Shown: positions 24,718 to 36,963 of the stretch, piece after piece
Layout: each line of letters begins with the position of its first letter
Numbering within the stretch: the stretch's first letter is position 1
From: Cunninghamia lanceolata
Taxonomy: Eukaryota > Streptophyta > Pinopsida > Cupressales > Cupressaceae
Length of the DNA stretch: 64,000 bases
Assembly (NCBI GenBank): GCA_027924645.1
Contig: BSBN01000233.1
Span: 4,358,501 to 4,422,500 of the forward strand
Direction: 5' to 3'
The notes under the pieces: generated by a model
The model's database searches: none
What the model saw: the letters and a program-made list of their open reading frames with translations, nothing else
What the model was told of the DNA's origin: nothing
Position numbers and translations under genes: made by a program

Positions 24718-25101
24718 ACCAATGATCCAACAAATCTAAAAAGGGCAGATGCATTTGCATTCCTATTGAGCGGTCATATATCAATTTTGGATAGAATGAA
24801 GCAAAGTTGGGCTACATAATTCATTCAATTGAAAACAACTTTTGTAGACATACTTCAGTATATGTAAGTATTCCTTATGTATTTACTTATGCGGAAAAAA
24901 TTTTAAAAATTTTGGTATGCGGACCCTACCCTTTGCCATTGATGTCAAAGGGGGAGTGAAGAGTAGTGAGAAATGAGGAATCCAACTAAGGGGGTGTTCT
25001 GGAAAATGTATATAAAAATAGAGCATCAGCCAAGGGGGAGCATAGTGTAAACACTTAGTCATTTTTCACTAAGTGTTGCCATCAATGCCAAAGGGGGAGA
25101 T
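24718..25101 (+). other. E3 3' untranslated region and polypurine tract
   Basis: Holds three purine tracts of the same form: tcaaagggggag near 24945, caagggggagc near 25030 and the functional-looking aaagggggagat at 25090-25101 abutting the LTR. Duplication of the PPT word is common near the 3' end of Copia-type elements. Confidence 0.75.
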
Positions 25102-26198
25102 TGTTGGCAAGAGACACTATATGGATTCATGAATGTTGTCATTGATGGCAACAAAGGTTATCCCACACATCCGTAATGCATGATAAGTCCCCACCGGAAG
25201 TCAGATTGAAGAAGTGTTGAGGTTCGGTAAGCAAGAACAGAGCAGTCAGTAAGGTCCGACAGACAGGTCTGGATCTCTCAGTAGAAGTATCTCAGTGAAG
25301 TACGGATTTGGGGAGGTCAAGAGGAGTATCTTGACTGATAGATTCCAAGGTTTGAGCCTCCGATGTGGAAAGGATAAAGAGATATGAATGCTTGAGTGTC
25401 GGGTTCCCAAGTGACAGTGTGAACAGAGGAAGAACTGACTGGCAGAACATCAGACATTATTCCGGATGTGTTACTGATGTTGGTAAAGGTTATGAAGGCA
25501 TAAATTATGGTTGGATGACATGATTGATGATTTTCACAAGTATATCCTTGATCTGCATTACTTGGTAAGCAAGGATTCAGCCAACAGATCAGAGTTTAGG
25601 TAAAATATTGATTATTTCGGGTGCCGACTAGAAAGGTGATGAAATCACTTGTGCGGATATATATACAAGATAGATTTAGTTATGAGAAGATGTGTGGTTG
25701 TAAGTGATGTGCGAAGAAAAGCATTAGAGCTGAATAAAAGTAGAAAGGAAGATCCAGTATGTGAAGAAGAGTAGCATAAAAGAAAAAGAAAGATGAAATG
25801 CAGTAGATCAGTATATAGAGCCTAACCGGAACTGAACTCCAGCATATGTTGATGCTCCTTATCAGTTCAAGTATTGTATTACACTCTTTATAAATTGTAG
25901 ACAATGTGTCTCTTGTAGGCAGTGTGCCTCTTGTGAACAATGTGCTTGGGCAGTGAGCCCTAATTGGCAAGTGCCATCTTGTACTTCCATTCTTCTAACA
26001 GAGAATACAATCTTGGGTTAATCACCCTGTGGTTTTCTCCTTTAACAGGGGTTACACATCAAAAATATTGTGTCATGTGTATTTCTATTTCATGGTTATG
26101 TTTGCTTGTTTGAATTAATGCTGCACTAATCACTAAGAAAGTTTAGAAAGCTAAAATAATTAAGATAACTAATTCACCGCCCCTCTCAGTTATCAACA
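25102..26198 (+). repeat. E3 right LTR (3' LTR)
   Basis: 1097 bp, nearly identical to 18664-19762. The differences are mostly single transitions, plus a shorter TATA-like AT run near 25660. Confidence 0.93.
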
Positions 26199-26203
26199 GT
26201 AAT

Positions 26204-28509
26204 AGTGCAATAAAGTGCTTGTGCCCGAATGGTGACTGTGTTGACATGATGGGATGATGGTTCTATCCGTCCTATGATAGAGTCATAGGATGCTGGTGGT
26301 GGGGTGACATTGTATGCTTGGTTGGATGAGGAGGCTTTGTTATGATTAGGTAAGGGATCCTTGTAAGCTCTGAGGTTGGCGTTTGGTGATGGTTGGGCAC
26401 TATGATCGAGGCTGACTAGATTTTGTTCTATAAGGTCTTGGATGCAATGTTTTAGTTGCATGCAGTCAGCTATTTTATGACCTGTAATGTGATGGTATTC
26501 ACAGTAGTCATTCTCATTGTACCGCGCAGATTTTAGTTCATTCTCTTGATGGGGTCTAACGGGTGGAGCATGATCAAATTTTGCTTGAGACATCTGTCAA
26601 GGATGTCTTCGATGGGTTCCCCTAAGGGTGTGAATTGTCTACGCGGTTTGTGTGGTTTAGTTGGGCCCCTCTGGTTATTTACATTTGTTGCATATGTATG
26701 TGCAGGTGTTTAGTTTTGTATATGTTGGACGGCTTTCACATCCGTGACGCCGTCATTCAGATTGTTCTTGTTCTTCCCCCAATAGCGTGATTTGTCATTG
26801 GATTGCATGTTGGTGTTGTTGTTTGTATTGGGGGTGTTGTTATTGGATTTGTAGTAGTAGTTGTTGTTGTTGTTTGATTTATGGTCGTACAGTTTGATGG
26901 AGCCCTTGGCAATGAGGGCTTGTTTGATAGTGGTACCTTTGTCGATGACCTCTTCAAAGGTAGATGCACAAAGGATTTGTAGATGAAACCCTAATTCCTG
27001 ATTGAGGTTGGCCATGAACATGGTGACGAGTTGTTTGTCAGGAATGGGCAATGGGAGTTTTCTTGCTAAGCCTCTCCACCTTTGCAAGAAGGAAGAGAAG
27101 TCTTCTCTGTTCTTTTGTTTGGTGTTGCAAAGGTCTGTCATAGACATTTCATGCTTGAAATTGTAGGAGAAGTGGTTTACAAATTTCTCCACAAGCTCAG
27201 GGAAAGTCCTAATGCCTGGGGGAAGATGTGCGAACCATTCAGCAGCTTGACCGCCGAGGCTTCGTGCAAATAGTCTCATTAGGTAGGTATCGTTATTAGA
27301 GACTTCTAAGCAAGCGATGTAGAACTCCCTAAGGTGATCTCTAGGGTCTCCCTTTCCCTTGTATTTGTCGAATTTGGGTGTCTCAAAGTTCTTGGGGAAA
27401 GGGGGCATGTACAAAGTATGATCAAATGGATAGGGGCAAATATCCTCAAAGGAATAGTGCTTTCTCTTTCCCCCAGTTTGTAGGTCATCTACCTTTTGTA
27501 TCAAGGACTGTACAATAGTTGTGATATCCAGTGGTTGTTGTGGTTGTTGTATGTACGCCTGTTGGTTGGTGAGATGTTGGAGTTGGGGTGGGATTTGATG
27601 TTGGGGATGTGTTTGATTGACATGTTGGCGGAAGTTTTGATATTGTGGGTTGATGTTTTGGTTGATTGGTGCCTGACGTTGTTGATGCACGTAGAGTTGT
27701 TGGAGAATATGTGGTGGTATTTGGGGATTGGGATTATGTGGGTATGTGACATTGGATCGATTGACATTAGATAGGTGGACGTTGGATTGATTAGATGTGT
27801 TGTGGGGTGGTTGTGAGAATAATTGTCGTAGGTATGCAATGGTTTGAGGGTTGGGTGGGGGCAAACTTGTAGATGTACTTGCTTGCGTAATGTTGCCTTG
27901 TATGCCCATGGTGATTTGTGAAGCGGAAGGGTTTATGGTAGTTGTGGTAGTAGAAGTGATGACGGGTTGGGAGATGGTAGGGATGGTGGTACATGTGGGA
28001 ATTGTAGGTGTGGTAGCGGTTGAGCTGGTGGAGGAGGTAGTAGATACGGTAGGTGTTGACGTTTGAGAGATGGTGGGTTGGGTATGTGATGTAGATGCTT
28101 GGGTATTTGATGGGGTAGGGACGATTGTAGAGGTGGATGGTTGTGATAGTGTCGTGATGGGGGGGAGTTGAGCACCAATTTTGAGAAGATGATCAAGATA
28201 TCTACTTGGGTCTGACCTTAGGATTTTATCAAGTAGGTCCATGTTATCGGCGTCTTGCGTGAAGCTCAAGACATCTAGGTCATCTTGGGATAGGATGGGG
28301 ACGTTTTGTGGTGGTGGTGGTGGTGGTGGTCGTTGTTGTAAGTAACTAAAGGGATTTTCATTGGGACCATATGGGGGGATGTAAGAGTACGTAGGTGGGT
28401 TGAACATTTGAGTGATGGGTATGTTGCTGCTATCGGTGTTAGGCATGCCAAATTGCCAATGTTCTACCATTTCTTGATTCTTTTTGTGTTGCAATCTCAT
28501 GGTGGGCAT
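26204..28509 (-). pseudogene. E1 gag
   Basis: Starts at the ATG ending at 28509; an in-frame TAG lies just upstream. Residues 1-340 are low complexity: a polyproline run, then Ser/Thr/Pro- and Gln/Asn-rich stretches. Residues about 345-500 form the Ty3/gypsy capsid-like domain (APFP-type start, FDKYKGKGDPRDHLREFY, LGGQAAEWFAHLPPGI, FSYNFKHEMSM, FLQRWRGLARKL), closely matched in E2. After a TAA at 26710 and a frameshift near 26595 comes a knuckle-like CEYHHITGHKIADC, followed by the junction with E3 at 26199-26203. Removing E3 restores the frame into the protease. Gag packages element RNA; this copy is dead. Confidence 0.88.
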
Positions 28510-29867
28510 GCACTAATATTGGGTGGGTTCCTAGAAGTAGAGTGAGATGGGGATGGAGACCTTAGAGAATCTAATTGATTGTGTTGGACCCAAAGATGGA
28601 TGTGGTAGTGAGATGGAGTAGAGGAGAGGATGTGGTGGAAGATCGATATGTGTTTGTAGAGGTGTTAATCTAAGGGTGGTGTGAGTGGACGATATTGATT
28701 TTCTACACAATTTTTGGACCAAAAGATAGGTGATGGATGATGTTTTATTTGAAGAGATTTTGTTGATGTTTGATTTTGATGTTTGATATGGATGATTTTG
28801 ATAGTCAACAAATTGAGCTTAGGTAGGACCTAGATTTGTGGTTGCACAAAATAGATGTTTTTCTTTGTTTGGGGTAGACTAATGACCTTACGCAAAGAGG
28901 GATAATGATTTCACTTGGAAGGTAGACTATTGACTTTCCAAGCAAGATATGATGTTAAGGATGAAATCTAGATCTAACTTCAGCTCAAAAGGATGATAGA
29001 TTTTGATGATGTTTTGCTTTGGGAGATTTTGGGGATTTTTTGGAATGATTTTCTTATGACAAGGATTTTGGTTTGGTCCAAAAGGTATGCAAAAATCAAT
29101 GAAGACATGTGGATATGAAATTGAGTGGGTTTGATATAGCAAAGGGGTCCAACAATGGTGGTGATTAATCCTCTAAGGTCAAAGAGAAGGTGAGATTTTG
29201 GAAAATTTTGAAGAAAATGGATGTACTGTTATCAGATTTTTGGGATGTGAATATGGATTATGACAGAGTAGATGGTGAAGATCACAATTGGATAGGTCTC
29301 TATTTTAGGCAAGTCAATCTGAGAATAGTGCCAATCCACAGGTGAAATGGCACCACAATCAAACAGATATGGCGCTAAAACAAGATAGTGTTTGTCAAGG
29401 TCATAAAAAGATAGATTTTTTATGGCAATTTTGGATTTTCTTTGTTTGGAATGTGATCGAATGATTTGTTTTATCTCTTGGCAAATGTTGTTGCAAACAA
29501 TTCAAGCACAATAATCACACAATAATCAAGATTTTTCTTTTGTTTTGTAAAAAGATGTGTGATTTTATTTAACAAGCACTTTGAACAACCTAAGGTGAGG
29601 ATGTGACAATATTTGTTGAATCCCGTAGCTGTGCCTATTCAAAGCGGGTTGCTCCAGGATCTTGGTAGCACCGGCTCCTCCTTATAATTGCACACACTTC
29701 TCACGCATACCAAGATCCAGGTTTCTTATGAGGCTTGTCCCTCACCAAACCTTTAGATTATCCCTGCTACTTCGGCTAACAACCGCATGAATCGAGGCCG
29801 CTTCAAAGGTTTCCCTTCCGCATCAACAAATAGAAGGATTTTGGCTTGCTAAATAATGGTTCGTAGT

Positions 29868-30120
29868 AAGGGCATCCGTTCAGGTGGTTATACATGCGGT
29901 AGTGCTATTCTCTGTTATAGTGTCTCCCAGCCTCCAAGGGTCACCCCTTAGAGGGTTTTGGGGGAGGTTGGCTGTCGGTATAACACAACAACATCTGTCG
30001 CTTGAGACTTTCGTCCCAAACGCCTTATTTTATATAGCAGCTTGGAAGAGCTTGGCTTTAGCTTGATGCCACTTGGGTCGTTCCCACCTTTCGAAGCAGG
30101 GTGGCAGGCCCTCTAAGGAT
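29868..30120 (-). ncRNA. Conserved leader block with predicted hairpin (E1 copy)
   Basis: Aligns with 49675-49935 of E2 although surrounding leader sequence does not. Best shared segments are gttatag.gtctcccagcct and gggttttgggggaggttggc. On the minus strand, 29931-29954 folds into a ten-pair stem (one UG pair) closed by a GUGA tetraloop. The E2 equivalent preserves the stem with a compensatory AU to CG change. A packaging, dimerisation or translation element is possible; the function is inferred only. Confidence 0.6.
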
Positions 30121-30783
30121 TAACAAAAGCAATACAAACACAAAAGTACTTTTGATCCCCAAGTTCATACAAAGATGCGAGGGGAGAGCATACGTATTAT
30201 TTGTGTTTGCATCACACTAAACATGGTTCATTTTATTTCTTAGGATTTAGATTGAGGGCGATTAATGCAAGTTTAGTGAGAAGCTTTTGATTCCCAAGGT
30301 CACCAAAAATGGTGTGAGGGAAGAGCATATGCTTTTTCACACCACAAGCAAAAGATCACAAAACACTTCACACAATTTTTGGTTTTCTTGATTACATGCG
30401 TGAGAAATACAAATTGTTGTTCTTTTTAACCCAATGACTTGATTGATGCAATTTGTGGTTCTTTTTAAAGCCCAAATTGAAGTGTTTGTTGTTGGCACAC
30501 AATTTTGTAAATTTTAGGACACCAAATTTAAATGTTTGGGCACACACACACACACAAAAAGATTTGTTTGATTGTTTGTTTTGTTCAATTTACTACACCA
30601 AATCGAAGTGTTTGACTAACTAACATGCAAAGGGTTCATTTTAAGTTGCCAATTGAAGTGTTTTTTGGTTAAAACAGAAATGAAATCACCCTGCAAAACA
30701 TTAGTTAGTATTTCCAAAATGATAGCAAAGACCTGCAAGAACACTTGTCAGTACCTGCACAGACAACAAAGTCATTTTTCAAA

Positions 30784-31110
30784 ATAGCGCTAAAATAGAG
30801 ATACAATAGCGTCACTGCGGGCATAACAACCTGACACTTATACCGATGGTGCTAATTCAAAATATAGCGCTAATAAAAGACCATGAAAGTAGTAAAATAG
30901 AAGATAGTGCTACAATATTACAATTAAGGTGCTAATAAAGAATTTAGCGCTAACACATCATGTGGAAAGCGTAAAAATGGATAATAGCACTGATATAGGT
31001 ATATGAATGCGCCACTGCACAAATTTTCCACCGAGTCTGTTACACCTACGGATGGCACCAATCTGAAGGATAGCGCTGATATGGCACTGAACATGTTCAA
31101 CCTGCAAAAA
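30784..31110 (-). repeat. E1 leader word cluster
   Basis: Plus strand shows tagcgctaa, atggcactaa and variants every 20-40 bases, so the gag-pol RNA contains TTAGCGCTAT-like words. These are the same words, in transcript sense, as in the E1 PMD intron. Smaller clusters lie at 29325-29390 and 31335-31420. Confidence 0.75.
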
Positions 31111-31473
31111 GTGATTTTTTCTGATCAACACAAAGGGTCAGACAACAAAGTGGAAGTCTTGGTTAGTCTTGTTAGTCATTAGCAAACAAAAGACAAACAA
31201 AAATAAACACTATGATGCATGTTAGATTTTATGCAAAAATTTTGGCATAAAAATAGCAATCAAGTCATAAAAATAGTAGGAAGATCATTTGGGGGAAGAT
31301 AAATGTGAAGGAGTTTTGGAAGAAGCATATGCTGCGCAGAATAGCACTGAATCAGGAAATGGCACTAAAAGGAGCCTGTGATGGCATTGCTGCGCAGGTA
31401 TGATGGTGCCAGACCTGTAAAAGCATGTATCTCACATCAAAAACTCACAACACAAGTTAGACTTGGACCTTGT

Positions 31474-31493
31474 GGGTCCCACCGGGCGTGCCA
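31474..31493 (-). promoter_or_regulatory. E1 primer-binding site
   Basis: The minus strand reads tggcacgcccggtgggaccc, one base inside the LTR. It starts with the TGG that pairs with the CCA end of a tRNA. I cannot name the tRNA with confidence. Confidence 0.7.
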
Positions 31494-31494
31494 A

Positions 31495-32094
31495 TGTAGA
31501 TTAGATAAACATTTAAGGTAGAAACATAACTAATGTGCATAAAAACAACAAAAGCTATACCTCACAATGCAAATCTAATCCCATCAAGGGAAGTAGGAGC
31601 ATGCACCCAAGAACTCCTAAGACAAAGATAATCCCTAGACAGTGGATTTGAATGTGAAATGCTACTCTAATTTGCAACTCACTATTCTAGCTCAAGAGTG
31701 ATTTTGACATGGTAACTTTGCATAAATTTGGATGATGAAAATGGATTGTGAGAGGTTCTATTTATAGATTTTTGGAAGGGATTTTGATCCAATGGTGGAG
31801 ATTGATTTGGAAGATCAATGGTGGAGGATAAAAGTGATGTGGAGGACCTAGATTGAATCTTGAATGAATGGAGGGCTAGGAATAAAAGTGATTCTTTTAT
31901 TTATTTTGATAAAAGGGGTTATTTAATGAGCATGGGGGTGAAGGATTATTTTGGAATTAAAGATTCATATGGGGGAATATAAATGAATTAAAAATTCATT
32001 TGGGGAAGAGAGGAAATAAATGAGTATGGGTTTGTAAGAGGAATTAAATGTGATGTGGGATGTTTTTAAATAAAAAATTGACTTATGTGGATTT
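31495..32094 (-). repeat. E1 right LTR (5' LTR), first part
   Basis: Matches 6528 to about 7127 closely. A minus-strand TATA word ctataaata lies at 31759-31767. It ends in gattt (32090-32094), the target duplicated when E2 inserted. The LTR resumes at 52050. Confidence 0.93.
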
Positions 32095-32185
32095 TGTAAG
32101 CATAAAATCGTGATCAATCAAATGAATTAAACATGACCCAAACATCAACAGAATAGTGAAACAAGAAGGATTCAATAAACAAAGC

Positions 32186-35100
32186 TGTTGATGACTGTTT
32201 TGATGCAATCATAACGATAAGTTAAAATTCACATATAATGAACTGAAACTATACTTGAAAGACAAGAAGGAATCATTTGAGATTCAACTAATCCCAAGTC
32301 TACAATGGTTCAGTTGGTCAAGTTCAGTTGGTCAATATGAAGTTGTAATGTTTGAGGGGCCTTACGTAGTTTAGGTTTGTTTGGTGGCTTACTGGACTAA
32401 GAATATGCAAAAAGGTCATAGATTTCAACAAGTATTCTGTCCATTTGCATACAAGTGTTACCGGGCTGCAAGTTTTAGATGGTTTTCTTGGATTTTTTGT
32501 AGCTTTATTCTTTATCTGTTTATGAAAACTGTCTACTTATAGCTCTGTTATGCATGCTTCTTCAAATTTGAGACAATTTCCTTTAGATTTCTACGTTTTC
32601 AGCTAAATATTTCAGATGGGTTGGGAAAAGTTAGAGAGATCTAATCTATACCTCACTTAATCTATAGAAGGATCTAATTGTTTCTATTATGCACTATGTA
32701 AATACCACAGTAATTTGATGAAATCCACAGTAAAAACCCTAAATGTAAGTTCTGAGCATTTTCACAAACATACATTTAAAATTGCAAGCTCTCAAAGAAG
32801 ATATTTCAAAACACAAAGAAGAGCAGGAGAACACTCAGAAGATAGATGCAGAACTCCAGATTCTATTGTATTAGAAACGAATAGTCATACACGATTTACA
32901 ATGTAAGAATGACTCTTAGTTTCATTGATCATACTACAGAGAACTTACAAGCTTTACAGATACAGTAAGGCAGCCAGACATTCCACGCGCACCTTACTGC
33001 AGACAAACAGGCGACCTCCTTCTTCTACCTCTAAACTATGCTAACCTGCTGTATGCTTCTAGAAAAAAACTGTTATAGCCACTGTTGTTTTCTAAAATCC
33101 CTGTTGTAAAGTATTAGAGTGTAGAGAGGCACAATATAAAGACATTTTGATTGTCCTCACTACAACAAAAAACCTAACTGAACCCCTGGTTCAAACCCTT
33201 GGTTACAGCAATAAATACAGGTGAACCAGTTCTCAAAAATATCTCAGAGCAGTGTCAAATCTGGGCAAAATATTGCCCCTTCTGAGAAGTTCCGGCAGCT
33301 GGGTAATAACTTCTGTTTGTCTGTTGTGATAATACCTTCAGCTGCAACCTTGTTCTTTACTTGAATGGCCTTGACTTTTCGCACTCCATCCTTATCTTCT
33401 TGCTTCTGAGATCAGATCTTCTGCCTCTATGAGGTCACTGTGTTGACTTTCCAGCTGCTTCCTCAACTGCAAGCCTGCAAGACAAGACAAGCAATAAGTA
33501 TTTCATTTATCACATAAGCAGCATGAAATTAAAATAAGCGTTTAAACCCAGGTGACTGCGCAAGATGGAGAAAATCGGATCCAGAATCCTCTCAAAACGC
33601 GTCCAAAATGCGCTCAGACTGCTCAAACTTCATCGGGTCAACCATCGCTTGACCGAAAAAATGCCAGAGGTGCCAAAAAAACACTTTAAAATTCCACCGC
33701 CTCATTTCCCGCCCATCGGCATGATCATCGCTATCGGCGCGTCAAAAAAAATGTTGGTCGATTTTCACTTCATCATCATGATATTCTAGAAATATGATGC
33801 TCTCCCTTCTGAAGGTCCGGATGACGTCATCATCATATTTCGCTTCTGCATATTGGAGAAAAGAACAACATCATCATCATCATCATGTTGAAGAAGAATA
33901 GGAGGATATGAATATGATCATGTTGCCGAGGAAAGGAATATGATGGTGATGTCATCATGATATTCGAGCTTCATTGAAATGCTAAGGATGACGTCATCAT
34001 CATGTTCAGTTAAGATCAGGGGATAATTGTGATATCGGGTCACCTAAGGAGCATGATCAGGATGATGAATGTAATATGATCCTTTGCGGCCAAGGCAACC
34101 CTCTCGAAAGATCAGGATGATGATGATCATCAGGATATTTGCTTTTGTCGAACTTAGAATAAGACGTCATCATCATATTTCGCGAACCAGATCGTGTTTT
34201 GGAAAATATCCTGTTGAAGGAAAAAAAATGATGATGATGATCATCATCAGGATATTAGCTTCTTCGTTTATCAGATCGGGATGATGTCATCATGATATCT
34301 GGAGCTTTCGTTAAACTTAGAACATGACGTCATCATGATATTTCGCTTCCGGATCATGTTTTGGAAAATATCCTGCTGAAGGGAAAATGTGATGATGATG
34401 ATCATCAGGATATTTGCAAAAGGTCTTACTTCATCGGCAGGAGGACTTTACGAAATATCGGGTGAACAAACAAGATCATGATGATCTTGACAATATGACA
34501 GGATAAAACATATGATGATGATGATCCTCATCGATTTATCATGATGACGTAATCATCATATTTTTCGTTTTCGGAGCACAAGGATGAGTTGAGGTCATCA
34601 TCAGGTTAGCGCTAGGGTGATATTGTAAAATATGATCATGGTTTTTGAGGAATGCAATATCGACTTGTTCTTAATAGATAGGGTGATCATCATGATATTG
34701 CAAAAAAAGCGATCAGGAGGATATGAACATGATGATCCTCTTTAACGAATTATGATGATGATGTCTCCATCACCTAGCGAATTTCAGCGAATGACTCCTG
34801 TGAAAGATCAGGATGATATGAAGTCGTCGTCATCATATTTCGAACTTCAGCAAATATCATGATGATGACCCTCTGATAGGATTATAACACGCGCATGCAA
34901 ATATGCCGAAGGTGGATTTTTCTAAGTCAGGGTGATCAGCATGATATTATAAGATCAGGTAATGTTGAAATATCATGATGATGCTCGCGATACAAAAGAC
35001 CACTTCGACGGGGGAACTTACCTTGACTTAAAGTTGATGTCATCATGATATTTGAACCTCAGGATATTATGGGGGGGGGGGGGGTTCAAATATGATGATG

Positions 35101-35645
35101 ATGATGTTCTTCATGTAACCAAAACCAAGTTTATAACATATGACCCTCCTAAAAAAATCATGATGCTGAAGATGCGCCTAAGGCCTTTTGACGGGTAAAG
35201 GACACTACCACCTAAGATTGACGTCCGGATACTGCGACTGCATGATTTTTATCGGGTGATAGACCAAGATCATGATGATCCTGACAACATGACTTAGGAT
35301 ATAAAAATATGATGATCCTCCTGCGAATATCAGGTTTGACCAAAACTTTGACTGTGCATAACTTCCACATATGGACGAATTTTCAAGTGAAGTAAAAGGC
35401 AAACCTGCATGGAATTTCAAGCTTTTTCTAAATATGAGGTCACAGCAATAAAATATGAACTTTGACAAACTGACCTCATGATGATGACCTACCTCATCCA
35501 ATATCATGATTGTGAAGCACCTGACCTTCATTTTTACCAGACCACCAGAAAGCAGAAAAACACAAGCAAAAGCAAAAAGCAAACATCAGTAGGGGTCCCC
35601 ATTTTGCTAAGGAGCATAATGGGGCGTGTTGTGAACATCACAACA
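32186..35645. mobile_element. X: 3.46-kb insertion, probable solo LTR
   Basis: Flanked by the perfect 5-bp TSD aaagc (32181-32185, 35646-35650) and absent from the other E2 LTR. Ends are tgttgatgactg and acatcacaaca, TG...CA with a TGTTG/CAACA inverted match. I see no ORF of note, no internal LTR pair, no PBS and no PPT. That fits a solo LTR, left after recombination between LTRs, of a family with very long LTRs. A non-autonomous element is the alternative. Confidence 0.8.
33780..35130. repeat. Degenerate repeat region of X rich in TGATGATCATCA and TGACGTCA
   Basis: About 1.3 kb in which gatgatgatcatcaggatat, gacgtcatcatgatattt and related words recur dozens of times among unique sequence. 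Many are perfect palindromes. TGACGTCA is the core recognised by plant bZIP (TGA/CRE-type) factors. The region could act as an LTR enhancer, but that is inference. Confidence 0.7.
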
Positions 35646-36571
35646 AAAGCATTGAACAAACACAGTGCAAACCTCTCCCATTTCGAAACTTCTGTTGTTC
35701 ACCTATCACAAATCGTCCTTTTGCAGATGAGATGAGCCCTTAGAGAGTGCAATCTTTTAAGCTGTTTGTAGGAAGTCGACGGTGAATGGCTATGGTGATA
35801 TGCAATGAAGATGAGCTCCAATGCAAGTATGTGATCTCAAGCTTGTAGATGACAAATGGGTGCCAAAGGCGCGCTGGTGATATTCATGGATGATTAGAAT
35901 GGAAGAATGAAGCTTCATTTATAGACTTGGAAGAATAGGAATCAACGGTTGAGAGGAGATATGAAGATCAATGGCTGAGGATAGATGAGGAATGTGCAAC
36001 CAGTGGAAATGTGACAAGTGTCCCTATTCCATCATGAAAGGGGGGATGTGACAAAACTGATTGGAGAGTTAACTCCATTGACTGGTCTGTTAACAGACTT
36101 GATTGACCAGTTAGAAGAATAAATCATGGAACTGACTGAATTGATTGAGGATTTGACTCAATTGACAGGTTAGTTAACAGATTTGATTGATTAGTTAACT
36201 AACCTCTGATTTGAGAAGAAATAGGCCATGTGGGTGAGGGAAAATAAGATAATTAAATATTAAATATATTTAATTACATGTGCAACCTAATGAGGTGGAC
36301 AAGGTGAGGTGGAAAAGGTGAGGTGTAAAGGTGAGGTGGATTTTTAAATTTAGAACTTAGGATAGAGGAATTTGGATTAATTAAATAATTTATGATTATT
36401 TAATTGTGTAGGACATTTAGAAGAATTTTAATTAAATAAATTGAATTTATTTAATTATGGAACAGTGAATCGATTAAATAAATTTAGAATATTTATTTAA
36501 TTAATAGAAGAACGGAATAAATATTTAGAATATTTATTTAGGATGATTTGTGTCATTTTTAGGCGTATACA

Positions 36572-36585
36572 TTTTGCCCCTCTTT
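36572..36585 (-). promoter_or_regulatory. E2 polypurine tract
   Basis: Minus strand reads tcaaagaggggcaaaa next to the LTR start tgtatacgcc. It is nearly the same tract as in E1. Confidence 0.8.
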
Positions 36586-36871
36586 GATGCAATGCAGTTT
36601 ACAGCGTTGCTTCAAAGAATTCGATGGTCCGAATGATGATACATGCCCCAGTTTGCCCCTGGTATAGGTTTAATGACGATAGGATGCCCCCTCGGGAGAT
36701 TGGACGGGAAAAGGGTGAAAGAAACGGAGACGGACAATCTCACGAAGACAAAGGGGTTAGGATAGGTTGGAGGAAAAGGGACACGGTCAGGGATGCGGGA
36801 AGAAAACGGGAAGAAAAATGGGCACGGGAAGTAGTCACAGTCATCACCTAGCCAGAATTAGGGTTTGGAGG

Positions 36872-36881
36872 CTATAAATAG
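36872..36881 (+). promoter_or_regulatory. TATA box of the E2 antisense PMD gene
   Basis: ctataaatag is a textbook plant TATA box, lying 92 bases before the ATG at 36964 and about 300 bases inside the PPT. It is on the plus strand, opposite to gag-pol, and outside the LTR, so it would be a separate internal promoter. Confidence 0.65.
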
Positions 36882-36963
36882 GAGTTGGGTCCACAAGAAT
36901 AGTCATTTGTACACTTGTTTACTCTGGATTGGAGTGAGAGAGCCTAGAGCAACTTGGAGCAGC

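Larger units (their letters stand above)
18664..26198 (+). mobile_element. E3: LTR element with Copia-type PBS/PPT but no polymerase
   Basis: Two nearly identical 1.1-kb LTRs (18664-19762 and 25102-26198) begin tgttggcaagag and end ttatcaaca. The flanks are gtaac (18659-18663) and gtaat (26199-26203), a 5-bp TSD with one substitution. A PBS like initiator-tRNA-Met sites (tggtattagagc) follows the left LTR; aaagggggagat precedes the right LTR. The interior holds a zinc-knuckle gag-like ORF and a long broken ORF of unknown type, with no RT, RNase H or integrase. I infer a non-autonomous element, mobilised by a Copia relative, inserted into E1. Confidence 0.92.
28510..31473 (-). other. E1 gag-pol leader (5' untranslated region)
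   Basis: Almost 3 kb between the PBS and gag with no credible ORF. It holds three clusters of GCGC-containing words (29325-29390, 30784-31110, 31335-31420) and a block at 29868-30120 conserved with the E2 leader. Long leaders are typical of Tat elements. Confidence 0.75.
32095..36571 (-). repeat. E2 left LTR (3' LTR), split by X
   Basis: LTR sequence is 32095-32185 and 35651-36571. Together with the right LTR it shows near identity, except that about 24 bases around tctatagagtaacaatgtc in the right copy (near 51336) are missing here. A minus-strand TATA-like word ctataaatg lies at 35916-35924. Confidence 0.92.

Noticed and set aside
27501..28196. His/Asn/Pro-rich ORFs overlapping E1 gag
   Set aside because: Other frames of the low-complexity N-terminal part of gag.
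35073..35086. Run of about a dozen G residues
   Set aside because: A homopolymer inside X; may be slippage or a sequencing artefact and carries no further signal.
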